Below, piece by piece: positions 26,358-34,195 of a DNA stretch of 64,000 nucleotides. The DNA lies in assembly GCA_944326585.1 (NCBI GenBank), contig CALVEN010000003.1, positions 124,001 through 188,000 on the forward strand, read 5' to 3'. The notes beneath the pieces were generated by a model. That model did not search any database, had not been told where the DNA came from, and was given only the letters and a program-made list of their open reading frames with translations. This DNA is from Candidatus Gastranaerophilales bacterium (lineage in GTDB: Bacteria; Cyanobacteriota; Vampirovibrionia; Gastranaerophilales; Gastranaerophilaceae). A program made the position numbers and the translations under genes. Positions within the stretch are counted from its first letter, which is position 1. The number at the start of each line of letters is the position of its first letter.

Positions 26358-27442
26358 TTATCGGGGCAGACACTCCCAGTAACCTTTTGTCTCATCGTCA
26401 GGACAAACATCTTTTAACGCATACCACGCACAGCCTACCCCGTTCGCCGACTGTGTTGATTTTACAGAACACGGCAGACCCGCAGCACCGGCATACTGAT
26501 TATCTTTCCACTCGTCTTCCGTATAAAGATGAAGCATCTTCCTTCCTACTAACACATCGTTTGAATCTTTTATCATAAATGTAAAAAGATCATGTCCCAG
26601 TCTATTCGGACCTTTTGTTCCGTTTATATCAACCTGAAAAAATATTAAACGACCGTCAAGACTTCCGCTTATATGATTTCTTAAATATGCCCCGTTTGCA
26701 AGAATCAAATCAGGTTTGGAAATAGCATAACTCGGGCTGTCGGATGTGTATTCTCTGGAACCGTCATATGTATAATATGTAGGCATCTCAACACTTGACG
26801 CGTCCATAGTTTTTTGCACTTTTATATATTTTAAAAACTCTTTTTTAAATTCTTCCGCTTTGTAATATCCGCGCTCTGGATCATATACTATATAATAATC
26901 ATACAAGCTTGAAACAGGCAAATTTGCTTTCATTAAACCTACTGCTTGTGATATCAGAGAATAAGTCTGCGTAAATTGCGTTTTTAATGTTTTTTTTTGA
27001 TAATTACTAATCAAAGTCGGTATTGTCATTGCTGCCACAATGCCGATGATGGCGAGGGTTATCAAAACCTCTGCCAGAGTGAAGGCGGCTTTTTGTCGAT
27101 AACTTTCCCTCTCCCACAAGGGGCGAGGGAAAATACTCTTGTCATTCTGAGCGCTAGCGAAGAATCTCTTGAAATTTTTCTTGGGATCCCGCAATAAATG
27201 CGGGATGACGTTTATAGGTTGACCAAAGCCAAGTGTATTGTCGTGCCTCAGGCACTTCAGGATGACAGGTTCCCTGCGAACACAACTATATTGGTTCGCC
27301 TTACTATGACGAATGTTACTTCTTAGTGCCTTACTGCCATAGTATCTTAGTATCTTTACTAAACTAATACCGTCAAAACCCTTGTCCTGTCTACTTAGGA
27401 GAGTAGCCCCCCCCCGATTTTTAAAGATTCATTATTACTCAT
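26358..27442 (-). CDS. Type IV-like prepilin C; frame broken at a G9 tract
   Basis: The RBS-supported ATG 27442 lies 11 nt after the dCMP deaminase stop (TAAGGAGTAAAAGCATG). It reads MSNNESLKI, then nine G (27407-27415) and soon stops. With ten G the frame stays open without a stop for about 120 residues, through a diverged GGGATLLSRQDKGF module, VKILRYYGSKALR and a translated repeat block, to KAA|FTLAEVLITLAII. The pilin body is complete and ends ACWYALK-type CPDDETKGYWECLPR. Its 3' part is nearly identical to prepilin D. As given, only an internal TTG start could make part of the leader and the pilin. Confidence 0.8.
27407..27415. repeat. Poly-C9 (coding G9) tract in prepilin C leader
   Basis: Nine C on the plus strand, preceded by TTAGGAGAGTAG, a diverged copy of the A/D sequence. 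Ten would restore the frame. Confidence 0.85.
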
Positions 27443-27453
27443 GCTTTTACTCC

Positions 27454-27900
27454 TTACTGCGCGTTCAATTCCCGTCTTATATCTTCTACCGAAACTCGTA
27501 CTATAGGTGAATTTTCATCCTTTTTCAAAACGCAATTTTTAATTCCGGATTGCACGATAAACCTTTTGCACAAAATACAGATAAAATTATGCCCCCAGAT
27601 ATACATTGTGGCGTCTTTGCACCTGTCTTGTCCCGCCTGAATTATGGCATTTTGTTCCGCATGGATTGAGCGGCAAGTTTCATATCTCGTGCCGGATTCA
27701 ATGTTATTCTTAATTCTGTAGCATTCACCGCGTTCGTAACATGATTCTACTTTGGAAGGGGTACCGTTGTAGCCGGTGGCTTTAATTTTTTTATCTTCAC
27801 CCACAATAACCGCTCCGACCTGCGCTCTTATACAGTTTGATCTGCTGGCACACGTCTTTGCCAAATCCAAAAAATAATCATCCCACGCTTTTATTTCCAT
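27454..27900 (-). CDS. dCMP deaminase family protein
   Basis: 148 residues. Deaminates dCMP to dUMP, feeding thymidylate synthesis. WDDYFLDLAKTCASRSNCIR, the AQVGAVIVGEDKKI block, the catalytic CRSIHAEQNAIIQAG (HAE) and a zinc pair CILC. The ligand pair is usually PCxxC; here the Pro is Ile. The ATG follows the purH-like gene by a few nt, and prepilin C starts 11 nt after its stop, giving an operon of three. Confidence 0.9.
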   Translation of the reverse strand: MEIKAWDDYFLDLAKTCASRSNCIRAQVGAVIVGEDKKIKATGYNGTPSKVESCYERGECYRIKNNIESGTRYETCRSIHAEQNAIIQAGQDRCKDATMYIWGHNFICILCKRFIVQSGIKNCVLKKDENSPIVRVSVEDIRRELNAQ

Positions 27901-27907
27901 ACTTCAC

Positions 27908-28840
27908 CTAGTATTTGTGATTTCTTATCCCTGTCATAATCATTGCAACACCATAACGATCCGCAAGATCAATTATATCTTTATCTTTATTAGAACCGCC
28001 GGGCTGTATAATCAATCCGACTCTGCCCTGAACCGCTGCATAAATAGCGTCTTGAGAATATATAATTCCGTCGGTCGCAACCACTGCATCTTTTGAACCG
28101 TCACAGGCAATTTTTAAGGCTGATTCAATTGCCGATGCCGAATTTGTTTCATTCTTTGCAATTCCGAGTGTTGCAAAATCTTTTGCAACGAGCGCAGAAT
28201 CAGTACTTGTATGTTTTATAACTTTCCATGCAAAAATAGCATCCTCAATCTGCTCCGTTGTCGGTTTTGTTTTGGTTACAACCTTGAACAAATCCTTATC
28301 AAGCTCACTGTTATTTTTTTCCTGAATCAAAACACCGAACGGTGTAATTTTTATCTCCTCCGTACACATATTGCGCAGATTTTTCAAAGGAGTGTTTAAT
28401 TTAACGAGCTTTAATCCTGAATTTTCATGCATTAATTTTGCGGCTTTGGGATGAAAATCCGGTGCAATAACAACCTTTACGCCCATTGAATTCAGATGCT
28501 TGGCGGTTTCGTAATCCACGGGCTTTGAAAAACCTATGGACCCGTAAAATGCACTAACCGGATCGCAATCAAAAGCTTTATTATATGCTTCTTCAATTGT
28601 TCTGCCAAGCGCAACACCGCAGCACGATGTATGCTTCATAATAGCAACTGCATTAACATCAAAAAATTCACTTAAAATTCCGGTAAGCTCATACAAATTC
28701 AAAATATTATCATAGCTCAATTCCTTACCGAAAAGTACTTCATAATCAGCCATTTCTTCACACGAATAAAGGCATGCGCTCTGGTGAGGGTTTTCACCGT
28801 ATTTTAATTCTTTTATCCTGTCAAATTTATACTCTTTCAT
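27908..28840 (-). CDS. Stand-alone AICAR transformylase domain (PurH C-terminal part)
   Basis: 310 residues from the ATG at 28840 (GAGGGCTGAG before it). It corresponds to the C-terminal formyltransferase domain of PurH: FDRIKELKYGENPHQSACLY, AIMKHTSCCGVALG, QGRVGLIIQPGGSNKDKD and the end GVAMIMTGIRNHKY. The N-terminal IMP cyclohydrolase of about 195 residues is absent; only about 100 bp separate it from the divergent neighbour, so it was not lost to a frameshift. Two usually fixed sites differ: KHxNPCG is KHTSCCG, and the terminal FRH is HKY. Either a split PurH or a paralogue with changed function. Confidence 0.85.
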   Translation of the reverse strand: MKEYKFDRIKELKYGENPHQSACLYSCEEMADYEVLFGKELSYDNILNLYELTGILSEFFDVNAVAIMKHTSCCGVALGRTIEEAYNKAFDCDPVSAFYGSIGFSKPVDYETAKHLNSMGVKVVIAPDFHPKAAKLMHENSGLKLVKLNTPLKNLRNMCTEEIKITPFGVLIQEKNNSELDKDLFKVVTKTKPTTEQIEDAIFAWKVIKHTSTDSALVAKDFATLGIAKNETNSASAIESALKIACDGSKDAVVATDGIIYSQDAIYAAVQGRVGLIIQPGGSNKDKDIIDLADRYGVAMIMTGIRNHKY

Positions 28841-28983
28841 CTCAGCCCTCATAAGTGATAATAACATAAAATCCAAATCTTAGCAATTACATTTCGTATT
28901 ATTAAGCCTTATAACTAATTTTGTTGAATTATTTTTTTGTTTTAATTACAATTAACGATGATAAGAATAAAAAAGAGGAAATT

Positions 28984-29598
28984 ATGGCTAATAACAGAAT
29001 GACTGAAGGTGTCGGCAAAAAAATAGTTGAAGCTTTAAAAATGCAGTCAGATATAGAAATTACACCAATGCAAGAAACAACGGTTCATGATTTTGACGCA
29101 GAACCTGAAATTGACGAAACCCCGCACATTACGGAACAAGAAGAATCTTCTCAAGATGAATTTCAATTTGATGAAGATACCTTTAAAGATGAGGAATTCC
29201 CTGCATTAAATGAACAAGAACCTGTTATTCAGCCGCAAATTAATGTAGCTCCTCAGCAGCCGGCGTTTATGGCATCTGACCTTGACGATTTTGAAATTCC
29301 TTCTAACGTTGCTGTTTTAAAACAGCTTATTACAAAATTACCCGCAGGGGTCACAAAACAAACCGGCGCAATGATTATTAAACAAACTATGGAAGCTCTC
29401 GGAATTTCAATGAAAAGCGTTCTGCAGGAAGCCCAACAGGTTCAGGAAGGATTAAATAATTCCTCCCGCGAATGTCAGGCATCTATTATGGAATATAAAA
29501 AACAAATAGGCATATTAGAAAAACAGGCACAAAAATATCAAAGACAGTACGCCGCACTAAACGATATAATCAGCTTGTTTGTTCAAACTAGTATTTAA
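28984..29598 (+). CDS. Hypothetical acidic coiled-coil protein
   Basis: 204 residues from the ATG at 28984 (AAAAGAGGAAATT before it). Residues 30-95 are acidic and disordered (EESSQDEFQFDEDTF), then NVAVLKQLITKLPAGVTKQT and a predicted coiled coil to the C-terminus (QQVQEGLNNSS, YKKQIGILEKQAQKYQRQYA). Family not recognised. Faces a minus-strand group of structural-looking proteins and overlaps the end of the 108-residue one by 11 nt. Confidence 0.75.
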   Translation: MANNRMTEGVGKKIVEALKMQSDIEITPMQETTVHDFDAEPEIDETPHITEQEESSQDEFQFDEDTFKDEEFPALNEQEPVIQPQINVAPQQPAFMASDLDDFEIPSNVAVLKQLITKLPAGVTKQTGAMIIKQTMEALGISMKSVLQEAQQVQEGLNNSSRECQASIMEYKKQIGILEKQAQKYQRQYAALNDIISLFVQTSI

Positions 29599-29914
29599 AT
29601 GCCAGCTGAATATTCTTGTCTCTCATTGAAGTACAAGATTCAATTTCGGTTGTTACCATATCAAGCCGTGCTTTATACTGGTTCATCTGCTGCACAAGAC
29701 GTTTTTCAAGCACCTGCAGTTTCGCCTGCCTTTGCTGCAGCATTTTTGCCATAGGAGAATCCGGATCGGTATAATCAGTACCTACCTGCATTAAATCGCT
29801 TACTGATTGGGATAAATTCATTTGAGCCTGTGTCACCAACTGAATTTTATATTCCAAATCCAGCTTTTGTGACCAGAGCATTGTCAATCTGATTGTTGAA
29901 TTGATTAATCCCAT
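29588..29914 (-). CDS. Hypothetical coiled-coil protein
   Basis: 108 residues, almost all helical: LVTQAQMNLSQSVSDLMQVG, then a long coiled coil (MLQQRQAKLQVLEKRLVQQM). The N-terminus MGLINSTIRLTMLWSQKLDL looks like a shortened version of the MGMAASQARYLGLTARKTNV start of the 420-residue gene in the same operon. Function unknown; possibly a small secreted or scaffold subunit. Confidence 0.7.
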   Translation of the reverse strand: MGLINSTIRLTMLWSQKLDLEYKIQLVTQAQMNLSQSVSDLMQVGTDYTDPDSPMAKMLQQRQAKLQVLEKRLVQQMNQYKARLDMVTTEIESCTSMRDKNIQLAFKY

Positions 29915-29925
29915 TTTTTTACCTT

Positions 29926-30198
29926 CTATCTGGTTTCGTTGAGTTTTTTCCCTTTTAAGAAATTATGCTCGTTATTTTCTGCAATCAATTGTTCCATTTT
30001 GTTGAGCTGATGGCGGTGATAATTAAGTCTGTACTGCGCCATTTTCAACTTCTTTTTCATTGTCAGAAAATCTTTCAAACCTTCCACTATTGAATTAGAG
30101 AGAGATTTTAAAGGATTTTTTCTTATCAGGAAGTTTTTTGAATATATCAAGAAATCAAACAATCTTTTTATATTCATCTCTAAAGTTTCTCGAAGCAT
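29926..30198 (-). CDS. Hypothetical basic helical protein
   Basis: 90 residues, Lys/Asn-rich with a C-terminal coiled coil (MAQYRLNYHRHQLNKMEQLI). ATTACTCC upstream gives a GGAG ribosome binding site. Precedes the 108-residue gene by 11 nt. Not recognised. Confidence 0.65.
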   Translation of the reverse strand: MLRETLEMNIKRLFDFLIYSKNFLIRKNPLKSLSNSIVEGLKDFLTMKKKLKMAQYRLNYHRHQLNKMEQLIAENNEHNFLKGKKLNETR

Positions 30199-30370
30199 AT
30201 TACTCCTTTACACTTTAGACCTACAACTATATAAAAACGTGTTACATCAAATAATTGCCATGTTTTGTAAATTTTCGTAACATGTCTTAATCATTATAGA
30301 TCTAAAAAGTACCAGATATGAAGGCATACCTTCTTAAAATATTATACGGCAAAAAATCGCAAAACTTTAA

Positions 30371-31183
30371 TTATAAATTTTGAATAGCTTTACTGTCGCC
30401 TTCAATAGATTCTTTAAGCATCTTTTTAACGACATCGCCCTGAGTATCCAGCATTTTGCAAACAGTTTCGATATTTCTTACTTTGTTTGAAAGAATTGTA
30501 TCAGCGTTAGCCGTAATATTGCCGGAAATATTCTGATAAGCAGCCAGAGCAGCTGACGTAGTACCCTGCATCAGGTTACCCATAACAAGAGCCGGCAAAC
30601 CGTATTCACCCAAATAAGGAGCTGCAGCCTGCATAATTCCGCCCCATCCTGAAATACAGCTTGCAAGAGGCAATACAATACTGCGCCCTATGCCAAACCC
30701 GCTTGCACCGCCGATTCCGTACGCAGCAGCACTTGCAACATCAGCCAAGCCGCCGAGGCTTGACGCATAACCCGTTGCTGTTCCGCTCATGGAACCCCAT
30801 CCCGTCAAACCTGCCGCACCGCCGGTTGAATATCCGTCCAACCCCCACGATACAGGTGCTGCACCGCTCGGGAAACCGGAATAATTATACAGCGAATTTA
30901 ACCCGTAGGAAGAACCGCTCGTCATATTTGAATAATATGACGTACCCGGAATACTCATTGATTCGGATGCCCCAAAAACGGTAGCAAAAGATGACGGAGC
31001 AAAAAGGCTTGCTAAATTATACAACAATCCGCCTGTTGCGCCGAATCCGGTTCCCATACCGCTTCCGGACACTGTCAGGTCACGTAATTTATCGTATGTT
31101 TCAAACAACTGAGCCTTTGCATCAGAGTTTGCGGAACTGAATTTGTTTGCTATTACCAAATAACTATCGTTTCTGTAAGACAT
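30371..31183 (-). CDS. Gly/Ser/Ala-rich hypothetical protein
   Basis: 270 residues. A polar helical N-terminus (MSYRNDSYLVIANKFSSANS, AQLFETYDKLRDL), a long Gly/Ser/Ala/Tyr-rich middle (about 42-215) with mildly hydrophobic runs, and a charged helical C-terminus (VCKMLDTQGDVVKKMLKESI). No signal peptide. The design of polar ends and a glycine-rich, possibly membrane-interacting centre resembles the protein at 38854. It starts 17 nt after the 420-residue gene. Confidence 0.7.
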   Translation of the reverse strand: MSYRNDSYLVIANKFSSANSDAKAQLFETYDKLRDLTVSGSGMGTGFGATGGLLYNLASLFAPSSFATVFGASESMSIPGTSYYSNMTSGSSYGLNSLYNYSGFPSGAAPVSWGLDGYSTGGAAGLTGWGSMSGTATGYASSLGGLADVASAAAYGIGGASGFGIGRSIVLPLASCISGWGGIMQAAAPYLGEYGLPALVMGNLMQGTTSAALAAYQNISGNITANADTILSNKVRNIETVCKMLDTQGDVVKKMLKESIEGDSKAIQNL

Positions 31184-31200
31184 CTTTAACCTCTTAATTA

Positions 31201-32463
31201 TTATTCAAATGTTTTGAATGTTGATTCAATATTCTTGTCAATTACTTTCTTAACCGCTTCCATCTCTGTTTGAAGAGCTTCCTGCTCGGTATCAAGCTGA
31301 CGGAGTCTTAATTCAAGAGTTCTGTCCTGTTCTTGAATTCTTTCAGTTTTAGCGTTAATGTCCGCCAATTTTTTCTCATAAACCTGCATATCGTAATTAT
31401 ACTGGTTCATAGCATCGTTATAAGCGTCTTCATCTGTTATTGTTTCCGTATTCAAAGGCAAAACAGCCGTAGAATTTTCATATCTGATGCTATACGGACG
31501 ACCGTTTTCATCAATATCAATAAATGCTTTTTCCTGACGTTCTATTTTTGTTTTAATATCTTCAGCATAATATTGAGTCAAAGGATTTTGATTTTCGGTA
31601 GGTTTTGATATATCAGTTGCGCTGATAGCAGCATCCCTCAAATCATCCGTACAGGCAAAATAAGTTCTGCCCTGATATTCATATGTATAAATTTCATCTT
31701 GAGGAGAGTTAGCAAATACAGAATCCGGGAATTGCTTGCAAATTTCTTCATAAGCGGCTTTCAATTCAGGATCATTTGCATCATAAGCTTTAAGCTCGCA
31801 ATTGCCGACATGGGTCGGATTATCATATGTTACATGATATTCGTTTGATTCTTCACCGGCAACAGGCGGATTTGCAACCGCATTTTCCAAATCCGTACGT
31901 GTTGTAAAATGCATTACATCATTGGCATCAGTATAGGTAAAGATATCTGCCTGATTGACTTCTTCAAGGTCGGGATACTCCTGACAAATTCTCTCAAACA
32001 TCTCTCTTTGATCCGCATTCAAAGGATCATAAACCGTCACGGGAACATTGTCAACCGTGTAGGTATCATTTTGATCATCATAAGTAACATTCGCCATCTG
32101 ATTTTGAACGGCATCCGTGCCCAGAGAAACCTGCGGGTTAGGTCTTGTATTTTGAACACCGGTAAACACATCAGCATAATGATAATGAGTTACCAGATAG
32201 TTATAATTAGGATCATCAGTCAATTCCGTCATGCTTGTAATAGCTTCTGAATAAGCACCATCCTCATAAGAATACTGAAGTGTAGTAAAATCCTGAGTAC
32301 TCGGCGCTGTCGGAACTTCCAACGCTAAAAGCTCATTAAATGTATTTGCACTCTGGTTAGCAAGAGCCGTACGTGCCTGGTTAACCTGCTGTCCTTCATA
32401 TTCAACGTTTGTTTTTCTTGCCGTCAAGCCTAAATATCTGGCCTGTGATGCTGCCATACCCAT
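31201..32463 (-). CDS. Hypothetical protein with MGMAASQARYLGL N-terminus
   Basis: 420 residues. The start MGMAASQARYLGLTARKTNV, then EYEGQQVNQARTALANQSAN, is a motif I associate with uncharacterised repeated proteins of uncultured gut bacteria. The middle is acidic with two similar units (ADQREMFERICQEYPDLEEV, then LKAAYEEICKQFPDSVFANS) each followed by a YTY-type strand, suggesting an internal duplication. The C-terminus (from about 345) is a coiled coil. No signal peptide. Leads a transcript of 420-270-(gap)-90-108 residue proteins. Confidence 0.75.
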   Translation of the reverse strand: MGMAASQARYLGLTARKTNVEYEGQQVNQARTALANQSANTFNELLALEVPTAPSTQDFTTLQYSYEDGAYSEAITSMTELTDDPNYNYLVTHYHYADVFTGVQNTRPNPQVSLGTDAVQNQMANVTYDDQNDTYTVDNVPVTVYDPLNADQREMFERICQEYPDLEEVNQADIFTYTDANDVMHFTTRTDLENAVANPPVAGEESNEYHVTYDNPTHVGNCELKAYDANDPELKAAYEEICKQFPDSVFANSPQDEIYTYEYQGRTYFACTDDLRDAAISATDISKPTENQNPLTQYYAEDIKTKIERQEKAFIDIDENGRPYSIRYENSTAVLPLNTETITDEDAYNDAMNQYNYDMQVYEKKLADINAKTERIQEQDRTLELRLRQLDTEQEALQTEMEAVKKVIDKNIESTFKTFE

Positions 32464-32584
32464 TAATTGGTTCTCCTATATTCTACTACTACATTTATGC
32501 TCTTAATGATTATTTTGAAAAAGTCAATATAATCTATAAAAATTATACGGCATATATTAAGAGATATATATAAGGATTTAATAA

Positions 32585-32667
32585 AAATCCTCCGTTCGGA
32601 GGAGACAATTTAAACAAATTAATCCTAAATATGTAGTAAAAAGCACTTCCTGAGAAGTGCTTTTTTA
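32585..32667 (-). terminator. Two tandem terminators after the S1-domain gene
   Basis: Stem AAGCACTTC / GAAGTGCTT at 32641-32662 with a T-run on both strands, then CCTCCG / CGGAGG at 32589-32602 followed on the minus strand by ATTTTTAT. Confidence 0.8.
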
Positions 32668-32669
32668 AC

Positions 32670-33749
32670 TTATTCTTCGGAAGGAGCTTCTTCTTTAGGT
32701 TCTTTAACAGTCAATGCAATTCTTTTATCTGTCGGGTTAAATTTCAAAATATAAGTTTGAATTTTGTCGCCCACATTAAAGATATTTTTCGTTTCATTTT
32801 GAAGTTCTGCAAGTTCCGCATGCGGCAGCAAAGCTTCGACTCCGGGGAAAACTTCCACGAATGCGCCGAAATGCTTGATTCTGGTAATTGTACCTTCGAC
32901 TTTGTCGCCTTCTTTAATCTGTTTTTCAGCTTCGAGCCACGGATCCGGTTCAAGGTTTTTCAAACTCAACGAAACTCTTTGCTTGTCATGATCAACCGCA
33001 ATAACTTCAACATCAATCTTGTCACCGACTTTCAAAATATCCGTCGGGTGATCAATCCAGCGCCATGATAATTGAGATAACGGCAAAAGACCGTCAATTC
33101 CGCCCAGATCAATAAACGCGCCGAAATCCGTAATCCTTACAACATCGCCTTTTACAATCTGACCGGGTTCTATTTGTGAAAATACATTTTTTCTGGCTTC
33201 TACTGCGCTGTCATCGTAAACTTTTTTATTAGATAAAATAAAGTTATTTTGCTGACTGTCCAGAGTTAAAATTTTCAATTCAATCTGGCTTCCGACTTCC
33301 AAATCGGTTTCTTTAGCACGCAATTGAGATGAAGGTACAAAACCTCTGACTCCTGAAATTTCAACAAGCACGCCGCCTTTAACCACACCGGCAACAGTTC
33401 CGAGAATTGTTTCATCAGCAGCTTTAGCTTTTTCAAGTTCCTTCCAGGAGTATGCAAAATCAACTTTTTTCTTGGAAAGTAAGAATTTTCCGTCTTCGTC
33501 TTCTTCTTTAATAATTAAAAATTCATATTCTTTGCCTTTTTCAAATTTTTCTTCAATATTTTCGTCTTTGTCGACAGCTTCACGGGTCGGGACAATTGCG
33601 ATTGTTTTTGCACCGATATCCACCATTACACCCTGACTGTCAAAACCGCATACAATACCTTTTACAAGGTCACCTTTTTGAAAATTATAGTCATACTTCT
33701 TCAATAATTCTTCAAAATCTAAATCACTACTTTTACTCTTTGATACCAT
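32670..33749 (-). CDS. rpsA: Four-S1-domain protein, ribosomal protein S1 type
   Basis: 359 residues holding four S1 RNA-binding domains at about 22-95, 108-175, 195-262 and 278-348 (for example GQIVKGDVVRITDFGAFIDL and GDKVEGTITRIKHFGAFVEV). E. coli S1 has six; cyanobacterial and Gram-positive forms have three or four. Acidic C-terminus (KEEAPSEE). Likely a short ribosomal protein S1 that helps 30S bind mRNA. Confidence 0.9.
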   Translation of the reverse strand: MVSKSKSSDLDFEELLKKYDYNFQKGDLVKGIVCGFDSQGVMVDIGAKTIAIVPTREAVDKDENIEEKFEKGKEYEFLIIKEEDEDGKFLLSKKKVDFAYSWKELEKAKAADETILGTVAGVVKGGVLVEISGVRGFVPSSQLRAKETDLEVGSQIELKILTLDSQQNNFILSNKKVYDDSAVEARKNVFSQIEPGQIVKGDVVRITDFGAFIDLGGIDGLLPLSQLSWRWIDHPTDILKVGDKIDVEVIAVDHDKQRVSLSLKNLEPDPWLEAEKQIKEGDKVEGTITRIKHFGAFVEVFPGVEALLPHAELAELQNETKNIFNVGDKIQTYILKFNPTDKRIALTVKEPKEEAPSEE

Positions 33750-33847
33750 GTTTACCCCACATTAACCTACATAACATTAATAATTGTAACAAATTTTTGT
33801 CAATCTGTAAAGTTTTTTTAATATTGTGTAACATTTACAAACCTTTT

Positions 33848-34099
33848 TTACAAATTTTTCATAATATTTTTAAAATATTTCACATATTTACTGCCTATTT
33901 TTTTCAGATAAGTGACTGTTATGAAATTATCACCAAGAGTATACTTTCTGATAATTCCGTCTTTGGTTCGGAGATTATAACGCGTAACAGGCTGCGGAAG
34001 ATTAATCTGCCGGTCAAAAACTATATGCAAATTTTCGGCATCTTCTTTATTGAGATTTAAAGCATATCTCATATTTTTGTTAAGCCGCCAAATTTTCAA
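33848..34099 (-). CDS. Hypothetical basic protein (TTG start)
   Basis: 83 residues from TTG 34099 behind AAAGGAGAAA. Basic, with Asn and Lys; the middle reads DAENLHIVFDRQINLPQPVT and the end is KKIGSKYVKYFKNIMKNL. Lies between valS and the S1 gene with about 95 nt on either side. Not recognised. Confidence 0.55.
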   Translation of the reverse strand: MKIWRLNKNMRYALNLNKEDAENLHIVFDRQINLPQPVTRYNLRTKDGIIRKYTLGDNFITVTYLKKIGSKYVKYFKNIMKNL

Positions 34100-34151
34100 A
34101 ATAATATTTCTCCTTTGGATTTATTAAACCGTAGGAAAAATTTTTTTGATA

Positions 34152-34191
34152 CAAAAAAACGCTCCTCTTAATAAAACTTAAAAGGAGCGTT
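34152..34191 (-). terminator. Terminator of valS
   Basis: AACGCTCCT at 34158-34166 pairs with AGGAGCGTT at 34183-34191; on the minus strand a seven-T run follows. Confidence 0.85.
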
Positions 34192-34195
34192 GATT

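Noticed and set aside
28841..28983. Frameshifted N-terminal half of purH
   Set aside because: Only about 140 bp lie before the divergent gene, too short for the missing domain, and no cyclohydrolase-like residues are found in any frame.
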